From positions 1-64,000 of the forward strand of contig CADCDY010000007.1 in the NCBI GenBank assembly GCA_902800245.1: a DNA stretch of 64,000 nucleotides, given 5' to 3'. Origin of the DNA: an uncultured Prevotellaceae bacterium. GTDB lineage: Bacteria; Bacteroidota; Bacteroidia; Bacteroidales; Bacteroidaceae. The position numbers were made by a program, and so were the translations under genes. Below the pieces are notes generated by a model. It was not told the origin of the DNA. It did no database searches and saw only the letters and a list, made by a program, of their open reading frames with translations. Shown piece after piece: positions 15,194 to 24,388 of this stretch. Position 1 is the stretch's first letter; the number at the start of each line of letters is the position of its first letter.

Positions 15194-16720
15194 ATGAGCA
15201 TAACAAGTATAGCAAGATATATCTTCACCTCGCGAATGCGAGAACTTGAGAAACATCAGACCCAGGGCGAGCAATTGCAACGGGCTGTGCTCAGCCATTT
15301 GATAGCAAGTGGCAAAGACACTGAGTACGGTCGTGAGCACGGGTTTGCCTCTATCAATGACTACGACAGCTTTGTCCGCCTATGTCCTGTGAACAGCTAT
15401 GAGGAATTGAAGGGCCAGATAGACCGTATGCGTCATGGGGAAAAGGATGTCTTGTGGCCTGGGCGTGTCAAGTGGTATGCCAAGTCGAGCGGTACAACGA
15501 ACGATAAGTCGAAGTTTATTCCTGTCAGCAAGGAGGGGCTGCAGAAGATTCACTATGCTGGCGGACGTGACGTAGTGGCATTGTATTTGAGGAATAACCC
15601 CCAGTCGCGCATGTTCGACGGACGAGGCCTCATCCTTGGTGGCAGTCACGCTCCCAACTATAATCTGAAGGATTCATTGGTAGGCGACCTCAGTGCTATT
15701 CTGATTGAGAACATCAATCCGTTGGCCAATTTGGTGCGTGTGCCTAAGAAGGAGACCGCTCTGCTCAGCGATTTCGAACTCAAGCGTGAGCGCATAGCCC
15801 GTGAGGCGATGAACAAGAACGTGACGAACATCAGTGGTGTACCTTCGTGGATGCTCTCCGTATTGAACTGTATGATGGAAATTACAGGTAAGAAGCATCT
15901 CGAAGAGGTGTGGCCCAATCTGGAGGTATTCTTTCATGGTGGAGTGGCCTTTACGCCCTATCGTAAGCAGTACGAACAGCTCATCACGTCGCCCAAGATG
16001 CACTATATGGAAACGTACAATGCCAGCGAGGGATTCTTCGGTATTCAGGACGACCCAGCGGACAAGGCCATGTTGCTGATGTTGGATTATGGGGTGTTTT
16101 ACGAGTTTGAGGAACTCAGCGACGGAATCGCTGAGCACAGTAAAGACGAGGGGCGCAAGATCGTGCCGCTATGGGGTGTTGAGAAGGACAAAAACTACGC
16201 CATGCTCATCTCGACGTCGTGCGGATTGTGGCGTTACATGATTGGTGACACCGTACGCTTTACGTCGACCAATCCCTATAAGTTTGTCATCTCTGGGCGC
16301 ACCAAGAGCTTTATCAATGCCTTTGGCGAAGAACTCATTGTCGACAATGCCGAACAAGGCCTTGCCTATGCCTGCGAACAGACGGGCGCCGAAGTGCTGG
16401 AATATACGGCAGCGCCAGTGTTTATGGACGCCAACGCCAAGTGTCGCCACCAGTGGTTGATTGAATTTTCCAAGTCGCCGAACGACTTGGTACAGTTCGC
16501 TGACTTGCTGGACAAACGCCTGCAAGAGTTGAACAGCGACTACGAGGCCAAACGCTATAAGGACATCACCCTGCAGCATTTGGAAATCGTTGAGGCTCGA
16601 CAAGGACTCTTCAATGACTGGCTGAAGAAGAAAGGCAAGCTGGGAGGTCAGCACAAGGTGCCTCGATTGAGTAACAGCCGTGAACATATAGATCAACTAT
16701 TGACGCTGAACAAACAATGA
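15194..16720 (+). CDS. GH3 auxin-responsive-promoter-like acyl-adenylating protein
   Basis: 508 residues, the standard length of bacterial GH3 proteins. The family belongs to the firefly-luciferase (ANL) superfamily and activates carboxylates as acyl-adenylates. Seen here: WYAKSSGTTNDKSKFIPVS (the phosphate-binding Ser/Thr-rich loop), MHYMETYNASEGFFGIQ (the adenine-binding region) and YMIGDTVRFTS (ribose contact). The start at 15194 is chosen because it follows the -7 box at 15159-15166; the longer frame from 15140 begins upstream of the promoter. Substrate in Bacteroidota is unknown. It overlaps the next gene in ATGA, so the two are coupled. Confidence 0.8.
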   Translation: MSITSIARYIFTSRMRELEKHQTQGEQLQRAVLSHLIASGKDTEYGREHGFASINDYDSFVRLCPVNSYEELKGQIDRMRHGEKDVLWPGRVKWYAKSSGTTNDKSKFIPVSKEGLQKIHYAGGRDVVALYLRNNPQSRMFDGRGLILGGSHAPNYNLKDSLVGDLSAILIENINPLANLVRVPKKETALLSDFELKRERIAREAMNKNVTNISGVPSWMLSVLNCMMEITGKKHLEEVWPNLEVFFHGGVAFTPYRKQYEQLITSPKMHYMETYNASEGFFGIQDDPADKAMLLMLDYGVFYEFEELSDGIAEHSKDEGRKIVPLWGVEKDKNYAMLISTSCGLWRYMIGDTVRFTSTNPYKFVISGRTKSFINAFGEELIVDNAEQGLAYACEQTGAEVLEYTAAPVFMDANAKCRHQWLIEFSKSPNDLVQFADLLDKRLQELNSDYEAKRYKDITLQHLEIVEARQGLFNDWLKKKGKLGGQHKVPRLSNSREHIDQLLTLNKQ

Positions 16721-18669
16721 AGAAACTACTATATTTTTTCACTCTTAGCAGTTTGCTCTTGGCTGTTGGCTGTGCCCGAATGGGTTCGCCTGACGGTGGA
16801 TGGTACGACGACGACCCTCCTCGCGTCGTTAGCGCGACACCAGCCGACCAGTCCACCAATGTGACGACACAGAAAATTACCATTCTGTTTGATGAATTTA
16901 TCAAATTGGAGGATCCGACGCAGAATGTTATCGTTTCTCCGCCACAGTTGGAGATGCCGGAAATACAGGCCAAGGGCAAGAAGATTGTGGTAGAATTGAA
17001 GGATTCGCTGAAGCCCAATACCACCTATACCATTGACTTCAGTGATGCTATCAGCGACAACAACGAAGGCAATCCCATGGGTAACTTCACCTATACTTTC
17101 TCGACAGGCGAACAGATTGACACCTTCGAGGTGGCAGGATACGTGATTGATGCCTCGAACCTCGAGCCTGTGAAAGGCATCAGCGTTGGTTTGTACAACA
17201 ATCTGGCCGACTCGGTATTCCGTAAGGAGCCCCTGATGCGCGTCTCGCGTACTGATGCTTCTGGTCATTTCGTCATCAAAGGCGTTGCCCCAGGCGAATA
17301 CCGCGTCTATGCCTTGCAGGATGCCGACGGTGACTTCAAATTCACGCAGAAGAGCGAGATGATAGCCTTCTCGCACCAGACCTACAAGCCCTCTGCAGGA
17401 CCGGATATCCGTCAAGATACCATCTGGCGCGACACTTTGCACATCGACAATATCCTGCGTGTACCCTATACCCATTTCTACCCTGATGATGTCGTTATGC
17501 TGGCCTTTCAGGAGCTACAAACGGATCGTTATCTGCTGAAACAGCCCGATCGTACAGATGCCGACCGCATCAAACTTTTCTTCAGTTACGGCAACGAGCA
17601 ACTGCCCATCATCAAAGGTCTGAATTTCGACGCTGACTCAGCCTTCGTCGTCGAACACAATGCGAAAAAAGACTCGATTACTTACTGGCTTCGTGATACA
17701 ACGCTCATCAACAAGGATACGCTGACCCTCTCGATGGAGTATATGATAACCGACAGTGCTGGTGTGTTGGTAAGCCAGACGGATACCATTGATGTTATTG
17801 CCAAGACGCCCTATGCAAAGCGACAGAAAGAACGTCAGAAGGAGTATGAGACCTGGCAGAAAGATCAAGAGAAGAAAAAGAAGCGTGACGAGCCTTACGA
17901 CAGCATCTATCCCATCAAACCGCTGGAGGTGAAAATAAATATCCCTCCGTCCGTCAATCCTATCAGTAAGGTATATATTGACATTCCGACCCCTCTGGCA
18001 AAAGCCGATACTTCGGCCGTACACCTCTATTCACAGATAGACTCCCTGTGGTATCGTGCTCCTTTTGAAATCATAAGGCTTGACTCCGTGATGGGCCACT
18101 TTGCGCTATTGGCAGAATGGCAGCCTGGGACGGAATATAGTTTGGAGGTAGACTCAGCAGCCTTTGTGGATATTTATGGGTTGATATCAAAGCCCATCAA
18201 GCAAGGCATCAAAGCCAGACCTCTCGAGGAACTCAGTTCACTGGTGTTCCGTTTGAGTGGTGTGCGCGACACGGGAATTGTTGTCCAGCTATTAGATAAG
18301 GATGACAAATGTTTGCGTCAGGTCAAGGCAGGCAACGACGGTGAGGCAGCATTCTTCTACCTCGAGGCAGGAAAATACTATGCGCGAGCCTTTGTCGACC
18401 GTAACGGCAACAATCTATGGGATACGGGCAACTACGACGACGACCAACAACCCGAGGATGTCTATTACTATTCAGACGAAATAGAATGTAAGGAAAAATG
18501 GGATGTTACGAAACAATGGAATCTGACAGGCAAGCCTCGTAACCAGCAGAAGCCGGGGGCTCTTGCCAAGCAAAAGGACATCAAGGAGAAGAAACAAAAG
18601 AAGAACCGTAATGCAGAACGTGCTCGTCAGCTGGGCATAGAATATGTAAAGAAAGAATTTGTAAAATAG
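16717..18669 (+). CDS. Ig-like domain lipoprotein
   Basis: 650 residues. The signal peptide has a lipobox (AVGC, Cys at about 19) followed by ARMGSPDGG. Residues 33-130 form an Ig-like domain of the Big_5 type (PPRVVSATPADQSTNV through NFTYTFSTGE). Residues 135-205 resemble a carboxypeptidase-regulatory beta-sandwich (VAGYVIDASNLEPVKGISV, GHFVIKGVAPGEYRVYAL). A charged Lys/Glu stretch (KRQKERQKEYETWQKD) lies near 370-390, and the C-terminus is basic. It is probably an outer-membrane lipoprotein facing the periplasm or surface. Its start overlaps the GH3-like gene by four bases, and the DUF3108 gene follows after seven bp. Function unknown. Confidence 0.75.
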   Translation: MKKLLYFFTLSSLLLAVGCARMGSPDGGWYDDDPPRVVSATPADQSTNVTTQKITILFDEFIKLEDPTQNVIVSPPQLEMPEIQAKGKKIVVELKDSLKPNTTYTIDFSDAISDNNEGNPMGNFTYTFSTGEQIDTFEVAGYVIDASNLEPVKGISVGLYNNLADSVFRKEPLMRVSRTDASGHFVIKGVAPGEYRVYALQDADGDFKFTQKSEMIAFSHQTYKPSAGPDIRQDTIWRDTLHIDNILRVPYTHFYPDDVVMLAFQELQTDRYLLKQPDRTDADRIKLFFSYGNEQLPIIKGLNFDADSAFVVEHNAKKDSITYWLRDTTLINKDTLTLSMEYMITDSAGVLVSQTDTIDVIAKTPYAKRQKERQKEYETWQKDQEKKKKRDEPYDSIYPIKPLEVKINIPPSVNPISKVYIDIPTPLAKADTSAVHLYSQIDSLWYRAPFEIIRLDSVMGHFALLAEWQPGTEYSLEVDSAAFVDIYGLISKPIKQGIKARPLEELSSLVFRLSGVRDTGIVVQLLDKDDKCLRQVKAGNDGEAAFFYLEAGKYYARAFVDRNGNNLWDTGNYDDDQQPEDVYYYSDEIECKEKWDVTKQWNLTGKPRNQQKPGALAKQKDIKEKKQKKNRNAERARQLGIEYVKKEFVK

Positions 18670-18676
18670 ATCTCAG

Positions 18677-19522
18677 ATGAATAATATGATGAAAAAGATA
18701 TCGGCAATGGTGTTGGCGAAGAGCGCTTTGCTTTTCAGCCTCTTTACCTTCTCGCCTTTAAGTGCCAGTGCACAATGTGGCATTGAGAACACGGCCTTTA
18801 AGACGGGCGAATTTCTCAGTTACGACCTCTACTTCAACTGGAAATTTGTGTGGGTAAAAGTGGGAACGGCCTCCATGTCTACCGTCCAGACAAAATACAA
18901 GGGACAGAATGCTTTCCGTAGCAGTTTGGTGACACGTGGAAACAGCCAGTTAGACAATGTGTTCATGATGCGCGACACCCTGTTGTGTTATACCGATATG
19001 GATATTTCGCCACTCTATTTCCGCAAAGGTGCACGCGAAGGTGACCGCTATTATGTAGATGAGTTGTGGTACAGCTATCCCGGTTCCAACTGCCACCTGA
19101 AGATGCACCGTATCGACGCTGACGGAGAGGTACAATGGAAAGAGGCTGAGTATAAGGACTGTATCTACGACATGATGAGTATTTTTATGCGTGCCCGCAA
19201 CTTTGACGCTTCGAAACTGAAGGTGGGCGAAAATATTCCCATGCCCATCAGCGATGCTAAAAGTCTGTCTAATTCGTGGCTGAAGTATACGGGTAAGACG
19301 ACGCTGAAGATGAAGAACAACAACGATAAGTACCGTTGTCTCGTCTTTTCGTTCATCGAGCGTGAGGACGGAAAGAACCACGAGCTTATCCGTTTCTATA
19401 TCACCGACGATAAAAACCATATGCCCGTACGTCTCGACATGTTCCTGTCGTTTGGTTCTGCAAAGGCCTATCTCTCAGGATTTAAAGGACTGCGTAACCC
19501 CTTGGAATCGAAAGAAAAATGA
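18677..19522 (+). CDS. DUF3108 family protein
   Basis: 281 residues. A signal peptide ends near SASAQ (about 33), so the protein is exported. The mature start FKTGEFLSYDLYFNWKFVWVKVGTASM is the hallmark of DUF3108, a family predicted to form a large beta-barrel-like or lipid-binding fold in the periplasm. Later motifs such as DIYDMMSIFMRAR-type text, SLSNSWLKYTG and VRLDMFLSFGSAKAYLSG agree. The start could be 18677, 18686 or 18689; the last would give the most compact signal peptide. Its stop overlaps the next start (ATGA). The DUF3108 family has no firm biochemical role. Confidence 0.75.
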   Translation: MNNMMKKISAMVLAKSALLFSLFTFSPLSASAQCGIENTAFKTGEFLSYDLYFNWKFVWVKVGTASMSTVQTKYKGQNAFRSSLVTRGNSQLDNVFMMRDTLLCYTDMDISPLYFRKGAREGDRYYVDELWYSYPGSNCHLKMHRIDADGEVQWKEAEYKDCIYDMMSIFMRARNFDASKLKVGENIPMPISDAKSLSNSWLKYTGKTTLKMKNNNDKYRCLVFSFIEREDGKNHELIRFYITDDKNHMPVRLDMFLSFGSAKAYLSGFKGLRNPLESKEK

Positions 19523-20364
19523 CGGAAAGAACGTTAGCCATGCGCCAGAAGATGGAGGCATTCACCGATGCAGGCCTCTACGAACAGGATGAGCACATCG
19601 ACTTCCTGCCTGAAGGTCACGTCTATCTCTATCGTGGCGAAACCCAGCTGTTGCCTGTCAGTAGCCTTGTGGGTTATTTCTTCGAGCCCTTCGACGGACA
19701 GCGCATAGCCTTGCGCCAACAGGAACGTTACGGCATTCCGGCAGAAGAGACGCTCCGCAAGTGGAACCGTACGGGTTGTATGGCCAGCGAGGTGGGCACC
19801 TTTATGCACGAACAGACGGAGAACTACTTCAAGACAGGACAGTTTGAGACCACTTACCAGTTCTGCTACGAAGGCGAGACGGAGGAGGTTAACATCGAGC
19901 ACGAGCGCCAACATTTCCTGCGCTTCGTCAACGATTATCACATCCGTCCTTATCGTCAAGAGTGGCCCGTTTACGATGTTCCCCTGAACATAGCAGGCAC
20001 TATCGACCTGATTTGCAAGGACGCTGACGGCGACTTTATCATCTACGACTGGAAGCGTAGCCGTAAGGTGGTTGATGCCACAGGGCGTCCCGTTGTCGAG
20101 GGGTTTGGTGGCAAGATGTCCCTCAACGGCATCAGTGTGCCCGATACGTCGTACTATCATTATTGCCTCCAGCAGAACCTCTACCGATATATGCTTCAGG
20201 AGCATTACGGCATTCATGTCAAGGCTCTGAACCTGGTGGTGCTTTGTGCTGATTACGACAACTACAGGTTGGTGCCCGTTCCCATCATGAACGACGTGAT
20301 TGACCAGATTGTCAACATCTGCAAGGTGCGCGACTTGGGTCACAGCTTGTTGGAGAATAGATAA
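19519..20364 (+). CDS. PD-(D/E)XK nuclease-like protein
   Basis: 281 residues, no signal peptide. The motif AGTIDLICKDADGDFIIYDWKRS (about 155-177) has the Asp, then the spaced Asp-x-Lys of a PD-(D/E)XK nuclease core, as in RecB-like Cas4/AddB nuclease domains. GTFMHEQTENYF upstream resembles the His-containing first motif of that group. It may be a stand-alone DNA nuclease in the cytoplasm. The DNA substrate and partner are unknown. It overlaps the DUF3108 gene by four bases. A short run of AGTT-based 7-bp repeats lies between its stop and the next gene. Confidence 0.65.
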   Translation: MTERTLAMRQKMEAFTDAGLYEQDEHIDFLPEGHVYLYRGETQLLPVSSLVGYFFEPFDGQRIALRQQERYGIPAEETLRKWNRTGCMASEVGTFMHEQTENYFKTGQFETTYQFCYEGETEEVNIEHERQHFLRFVNDYHIRPYRQEWPVYDVPLNIAGTIDLICKDADGDFIIYDWKRSRKVVDATGRPVVEGFGGKMSLNGISVPDTSYYHYCLQQNLYRYMLQEHYGIHVKALNLVVLCADYDNYRLVPVPIMNDVIDQIVNICKVRDLGHSLLENR

Positions 20365-20383
20365 AAGTTAATAGTTCATAGTT

Positions 20384-21160
20384 ATGCAGACCGTCGTATT
20401 AGAAAATCTGACCATCGGTTACGCCACCAAAGGACAAGAAAAAGTGGTGGCCAAGGGGTTGAATGCAGCCATCAACAGTGGCCAGCTGACGTGTCTGTTA
20501 GGACAAAACGGTATAGGCAAATCGACGCTCCTGCGAACGCTCTCTGCCTTTCAGCCCAAACTGGGTGGAAACATTAAGATGGAGGGTAGGGAAATCGCGG
20601 AGTTTACCGATAAGGAACTGAGTCGCATCATCGGTGTGGTGTTGACAGAAAAACCTGACGTCAGAAATATGTCCGTAGAAGAACTCGTGGGCTTGGGACG
20701 CTCGCCGTATACAGGCTTCTGGGGCGGGCTGACGGACGAGGACCACGCGATAGTCCGCGAGTCTATCCAGTTGGTGGGCATTGAGTCGCTGGCTCAACGG
20801 ATGGTACACACGCTGAGCGACGGAGAGCGCCAGAAGGTGATGATAGCCAAGGCGCTGGCCCAACAGACGCCCATTATTTATCTGGACGAACCGACGGCCT
20901 TCCTCGATTATCCCAGCAAGGTAGAAACGATGCAATTGTTGCGTCGCCTGGCCATTCAGCAACAGAAGACCATTTTCCTCTCTACCCACGACGTGGAACT
21001 GTCCCTGCAAGTAGCCGACTGCATCTGGCTGATGGAACCCGATATGCTCAGCGTGGGAACACCTCGTGAACTGGCTGCACAGGGTGCCCTAAGCCGATTC
21101 ATCGAGCGTGCCGATATCACATTCGACAAGGAAACACTTCAAATAAGAGTACTATGTTAG
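20384..21160 (+). CDS. ABC transporter ATP-binding protein, FecE/BtuD type
   Basis: 258 residues. Walker A GQNGIGKST (40-48), signature LSDGERQK (about 145), Walker B IIYLDEPTAFLD (about 165-176) and the H-loop STHDVEL are all intact. The sequence is closest in pattern to the ATPase subunits of siderophore, hemin and cobalamin importers. No permease or binding protein is in the window, so its membrane partner must be encoded elsewhere. The next gene is a CobD-like aminotransferase overlapping by seven bases, which makes corrinoid uptake more likely than iron. That link is inference. Confidence 0.75.
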   Translation: MQTVVLENLTIGYATKGQEKVVAKGLNAAINSGQLTCLLGQNGIGKSTLLRTLSAFQPKLGGNIKMEGREIAEFTDKELSRIIGVVLTEKPDVRNMSVEELVGLGRSPYTGFWGGLTDEDHAIVRESIQLVGIESLAQRMVHTLSDGERQKVMIAKALAQQTPIIYLDEPTAFLDYPSKVETMQLLRRLAIQQQKTIFLSTHDVELSLQVADCIWLMEPDMLSVGTPRELAAQGALSRFIERADITFDKETLQIRVLC

Positions 21161-22179
21161 ACGGTCACGGAGACGACATTTACCGCTACGATGATCTGGT
21201 GAAGATGAACTTCAGCAGCAACATCTATCAGCATGCCGATTTGACAGCGCTGAAAGAATTTCTGAAGGAACATTTCGACCTGATAGCTAACTATCCGGAG
21301 CCCCAGCCGCGTAGTCTCGAACGCCTGATAGCCTTGAAGGAAGGCATATCGCCCGAGGCCGTCCTCGTGACCAACGGTGCTACGGAGGCTATTTACATGA
21401 TTGCCGCCCACTTCAAGAATAGTGCTTCTGTCATTCCCCAGCCGACATTCAACGAGTATGCTGACGCCTGCCGGCAGTTCAACCACATCATCTCCTACGA
21501 GAATAACGACGAAATGACCGAGTTGCCTCGCGACCGAGTCTACTGGATATGCAATCCCAACAATCCGTCGGGCAACGTGCTGATGAAGGGATTTATGGAC
21601 TACGTCGTACGCCGTTCGCCACGCTATGCCTTCGTCGTCGACCAGTCGTACGAGACTTATACGAAGGAACCGCTGTTGCAGGCCCGTGAGATGATAGACG
21701 TGCCCAACCTGCTGATGCTTCATTCGCTCAGCAAGACCTATGCGGTGCCAGGCTTACGTCTGGGCTACATCACTGGCCATCCCAACACCATCCAGCTGTT
21801 GCGCCAGCACCGTCACCCTTGGGCCATGAATGCCCTGAGCATAGAGGCAGGCAAGTTTTTGCTGAAGAACGGTCAGCCGGCCGTCAGCAATCTGGAGGAA
21901 TACTTAGAGGAGACCCAGCGTTTCCGTTCCAACCTGCGTGAAGTCAAGGGTGTCCGCATCTTCGAGACCAAGACGAACTATATGCTTTGCGAACTGGAGA
22001 ACGCAACGTCCACCGACCTGAAATACCACCTCATTCACGAACACGGAATGCTCATCCGCGACTGTAGCAACTTCTACGGCCTCGACAACCACTTCTTCCG
22101 CGTCTCTGCTCAGCTCCCCGAAGAAAACGACGCCCTCGTCGCCGCCATCCGCGACTACTTGGAAGTCTTTGAGAAGTAA
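21154..22179 (+). CDS. CobD-like PLP aminotransferase/decarboxylase
   Basis: 341 residues, a fold-type I PLP enzyme. YWICNPNNPSGNV (about 130-142), an Asp/Tyr-containing VVDQSYE (161-167), the PLP lysine in LHSLSKTYAVPGLRLGYI (Lys194) and a closing FFRVSAQ region are all present. Small enzymes of this type include CobD/CobC threonine-phosphate decarboxylase, which makes the aminopropanol arm of cobalamin, and histidinol-phosphate aminotransferase. The overlap with a BtuD-like ATPase favours the corrinoid role. Its last codons and stop lie within a 22-bp tandem repeat (22169-22234). Confidence 0.65.
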   Translation: MLDGHGDDIYRYDDLVKMNFSSNIYQHADLTALKEFLKEHFDLIANYPEPQPRSLERLIALKEGISPEAVLVTNGATEAIYMIAAHFKNSASVIPQPTFNEYADACRQFNHIISYENNDEMTELPRDRVYWICNPNNPSGNVLMKGFMDYVVRRSPRYAFVVDQSYETYTKEPLLQAREMIDVPNLLMLHSLSKTYAVPGLRLGYITGHPNTIQLLRQHRHPWAMNALSIEAGKFLLKNGQPAVSNLEEYLEETQRFRSNLREVKGVRIFETKTNYMLCELENATSTDLKYHLIHEHGMLIRDCSNFYGLDNHFFRVSAQLPEENDALVAAIRDYLEVFEK

Positions 22180-22234
22180 GCACGCAATCCTTGGGAAGTA
22201 ATCTCGTTGGCCTTGGGAAGTAAGCACGCAACCC
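22169..22234. repeat. 22-bp tandem repeat, three units, overlapping a stop codon
   Basis: Units begin at 22169, 22191 and 22213. All share TTG(G/A)GAAGTAA, and units 1 and 3 share AAGTAAGCACGCAA. The TAA in unit 1 is the stop codon of the CobD-like gene. The TAAGCACG core is also seen in the array at 43672-43737. Confidence 0.75.
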
Positions 22235-22268
22235 AAAGGAACTAAACCGCCTGCTTACCGGTAGTAAG

Positions 22269-22437
22269 CTTGTTGCAATGTTGCAATAAGCACCCTCCAC
22301 CATCGAATACGAAGAGGGTATTGGATAATCTTACGAGATTATGATAAATAAAAATAAATATTTATACTATTTTAATTCAATAAATAGACATTCCTAAAGA
22401 TATTATACTCCTTATTGCAACATTGCAACGCAACAAG
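22269..22437. repeat. Inverted-repeat-bounded 169-bp segment
   Basis: The left arm is 22269-22290, and its reverse complement recurs at 22411-22437 with a three-base insertion in the right arm. Each arm contains two GTTGCAA-type words. The enclosed 120 bp are AT-rich with a 7-bp hairpin (ATAATCT/AGATTAT) and no gene. It resembles a small non-autonomous element, but no target-site duplication is visible. The rest of the gap to 22665 shows nothing I recognise. Confidence 0.5.
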
Positions 22438-22665
22438 GCAGACTCATGTCCTGCGCGTGTACATTGTTTAATAATAAACCAGGAAGAAATGGCAAGACGC
22501 GCTGCTACATGCCTTTTAGCAGCTTTATAAGCGTGATAATAGGCGCTGAAAACCTATGCAGTTTTTATGCCGTTTCGGACTACGAACTTCGAGTTTTTAC
22601 AAACGATTTTACGCGCATTAACATTTTTTAATCATAATATTGCATTGCTTTCCACCTTTTTTCCC

Positions 22666-22673
22666 TATCTTTG
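22666..22673 (+). promoter_or_regulatory. -7 box of the DUF4842 lipoprotein
   Basis: TATCTTTG with TTGC (22645-22648) about 17 bp upstream. It gives a leader of about 55 nt before the start at 22735. Confidence 0.55.
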
Positions 22674-22734
22674 CAAACGAATTCGAGAATTTAAGCAATT
22701 ATTAATTATAAAACCATTTAAAATTTTAAACAGT

Positions 22735-24249
22735 ATGAAAAAGTATTTGATGATTGGTTTGGCAGCTCTCGCATTTGCAAGCTGCTCGAAGAACGACTTC
22801 GTGACAACGACTCAGGCTGACATTGACAAGGCCAAGTACGATCAGGCTTTCAGAAACTACATTGGTGGCGCTCCCGCTGCTAATCAGGACTGGGGTTTCG
22901 GTTCTAGCACTCGCGCATTTACTCGCGCAAGTATTAATGTTAATGGTAACCAATGGGAGTCTTGCCCCACAGTGGGTTCTACAGAAGATGCAGACGTTGC
23001 TGCTTATGTTAGAGCTTTGACGACTCTGCCTAACACAAACCCCGCTCGGTTGCAGAACTACTATGTTACTCAGATTCACAAAGGTACTGAAACTTATACC
23101 GACCTTGACAATCACTCGGGTATTCTTGGTAGTGATAAAATGAACAATCTTCATATCGCTATGCAGTCAACAGCTACTCTTAACAAGAGTACTGGTGCAC
23201 TGACTGGTGACTGGGAGCACATCAACAATTTCAATGCAGGTAATTGTACTGACTGGTCTGCTGGAGTTGATGGTCATGGTAATACTCTCGTGACAGGGGG
23301 TGGTACGTTCGACTTCGCTTATGAGGGCGCTGAGGACAGCAAGTATCACAATCGTTGGATTGCCATAGATGGTGCTAATGTACCTAAGACCGGTGGTGGC
23401 AACTATGCTGGCAACTACTATGTATGCTTCGATTTCGAGGCCACAAACGACAATGTTAAGACCGTATTTCAGGTTAGTATGCCAAATCCTGACCGTGAAA
23501 CAGAAATTTGGACTGAGAATATTACAATAAATGGTGCATGGACAGTTGCTTCTGCTGTTGCTGCAGGTTTGACAGTCAACTTCCGTGGCACAACTCTTGC
23601 CTTGACAACTACAAACTGTCAGGTTACTCAGTATCAGGAAGGTAATAAAGTTGTAATCGGCAATGATAAATACGATGACTGGATTATCCGTTTGGTTGAG
23701 GCTCAGCCTAAGAACGATGATCCCAATCCTAACGTTCTCCGTATCGTTGCTGAGGACTTGACCGCAACTCAGGCTTCTGACTTTGACTTCAACGACGTTG
23801 TACTTGATGTAACTCTTGGTAATCCTGCTACGGTTACGCTCGTTGCTGCTGGTGGCACACTGCAGTTGAAGGTTGGTAGTAACGGTGGTAATGGTGGTGT
23901 TGAGGTTCACGAAGCTTTGCTTGGTGCTGCTAACGCTAAGAATGGTAATGTTTACAAGATGGTAAGCCCCGGTGGTGACGTATGGCAGGAAGGTGGGTAC
24001 GCAGTGGATATCACTCAGTATATCACTGACAAGGATATTCAGACTCCAGCTGCTGCTAACACAAAGATTCGCATTGAGGTTTACAAGAATGGTGAATGGC
24101 AGTTGTTGACAGCTCCTCAGGGCGAATCTGCATGTAAGCTGGGTGTTGATCAATCCTATACAATTCTGAGCGAGCGTGAGAGTATTAAGACTCATTATCC
24201 CGACTTCGTAGAATGGGCTACTTTGAATACGATTTCTAAGTGGTGGTAA
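22735..24249 (+). CDS. DUF4842/LruC-type surface lipoprotein
   Basis: 504 residues. The signal peptide has a lipobox (FASC, Cys17). An early block with YDQAFRNYIGG and NQDWGFG is common to Prevotella LruC/DUF4842 lipoproteins. The motif DFDFNDVVLDV at about 349-359 is the best-known mark of this family, a Asp-rich segment likely to bind calcium. The protein ends WATLNTISKWW. The frame could be extended upstream, but no signal peptide would result, and 22735 follows the promoter. It is surface-exposed or periplasmic; role unknown. It is monocistronic, with a strong terminator 40 bp downstream. Confidence 0.75.
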   Translation: MKKYLMIGLAALAFASCSKNDFVTTTQADIDKAKYDQAFRNYIGGAPAANQDWGFGSSTRAFTRASINVNGNQWESCPTVGSTEDADVAAYVRALTTLPNTNPARLQNYYVTQIHKGTETYTDLDNHSGILGSDKMNNLHIAMQSTATLNKSTGALTGDWEHINNFNAGNCTDWSAGVDGHGNTLVTGGGTFDFAYEGAEDSKYHNRWIAIDGANVPKTGGGNYAGNYYVCFDFEATNDNVKTVFQVSMPNPDRETEIWTENITINGAWTVASAVAAGLTVNFRGTTLALTTTNCQVTQYQEGNKVVIGNDKYDDWIIRLVEAQPKNDDPNPNVLRIVAEDLTATQASDFDFNDVVLDVTLGNPATVTLVAAGGTLQLKVGSNGGNGGVEVHEALLGAANAKNGNVYKMVSPGGDVWQEGGYAVDITQYITDKDIQTPAAANTKIRIEVYKNGEWQLLTAPQGESACKLGVDQSYTILSERESIKTHYPDFVEWATLNTISKWW

Positions 24250-24288
24250 TTAAGCATCAAATACTTTGATATTTATAAATCGGAAGGG

Positions 24289-24317
24289 GCGGTTGCGAGA
24301 GCAACCGCTCTTTTTTT
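24289..24317 (+). terminator. Intrinsic terminator after the DUF4842 gene
   Basis: GCGGTTGC-GAGA-GCAACCGC is a perfect 8-bp stem with a tetraloop, followed by TCTTTTTTT. It is the cleanest intrinsic terminator in the window. Confidence 0.9.
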
Positions 24318-24325
24318 GCAATAAA

Positions 24326-24357
24326 TTTGGTGGGTAGGAAATAAATAACTACCTTTG
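24326..24357 (+). promoter_or_regulatory. Promoter of the SpmAB-type gene (TTTG-N20-TACCTTTG)
   Basis: TTTG at 24326-24329 and TACCTTTG at 24350-24357, exact 20-bp spacing, 32 bp upstream of the start at 24389. Confidence 0.8.
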
Positions 24358-24388
24358 CAGATTATATGGCTGACGAACAAAGAAAACT

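Noticed and set aside
22446..22631. Small reading frame in the gap before the DUF4842 gene
   Set aside because: It has no promoter or domain, and the text looks random; it overlaps the likely promoter region.
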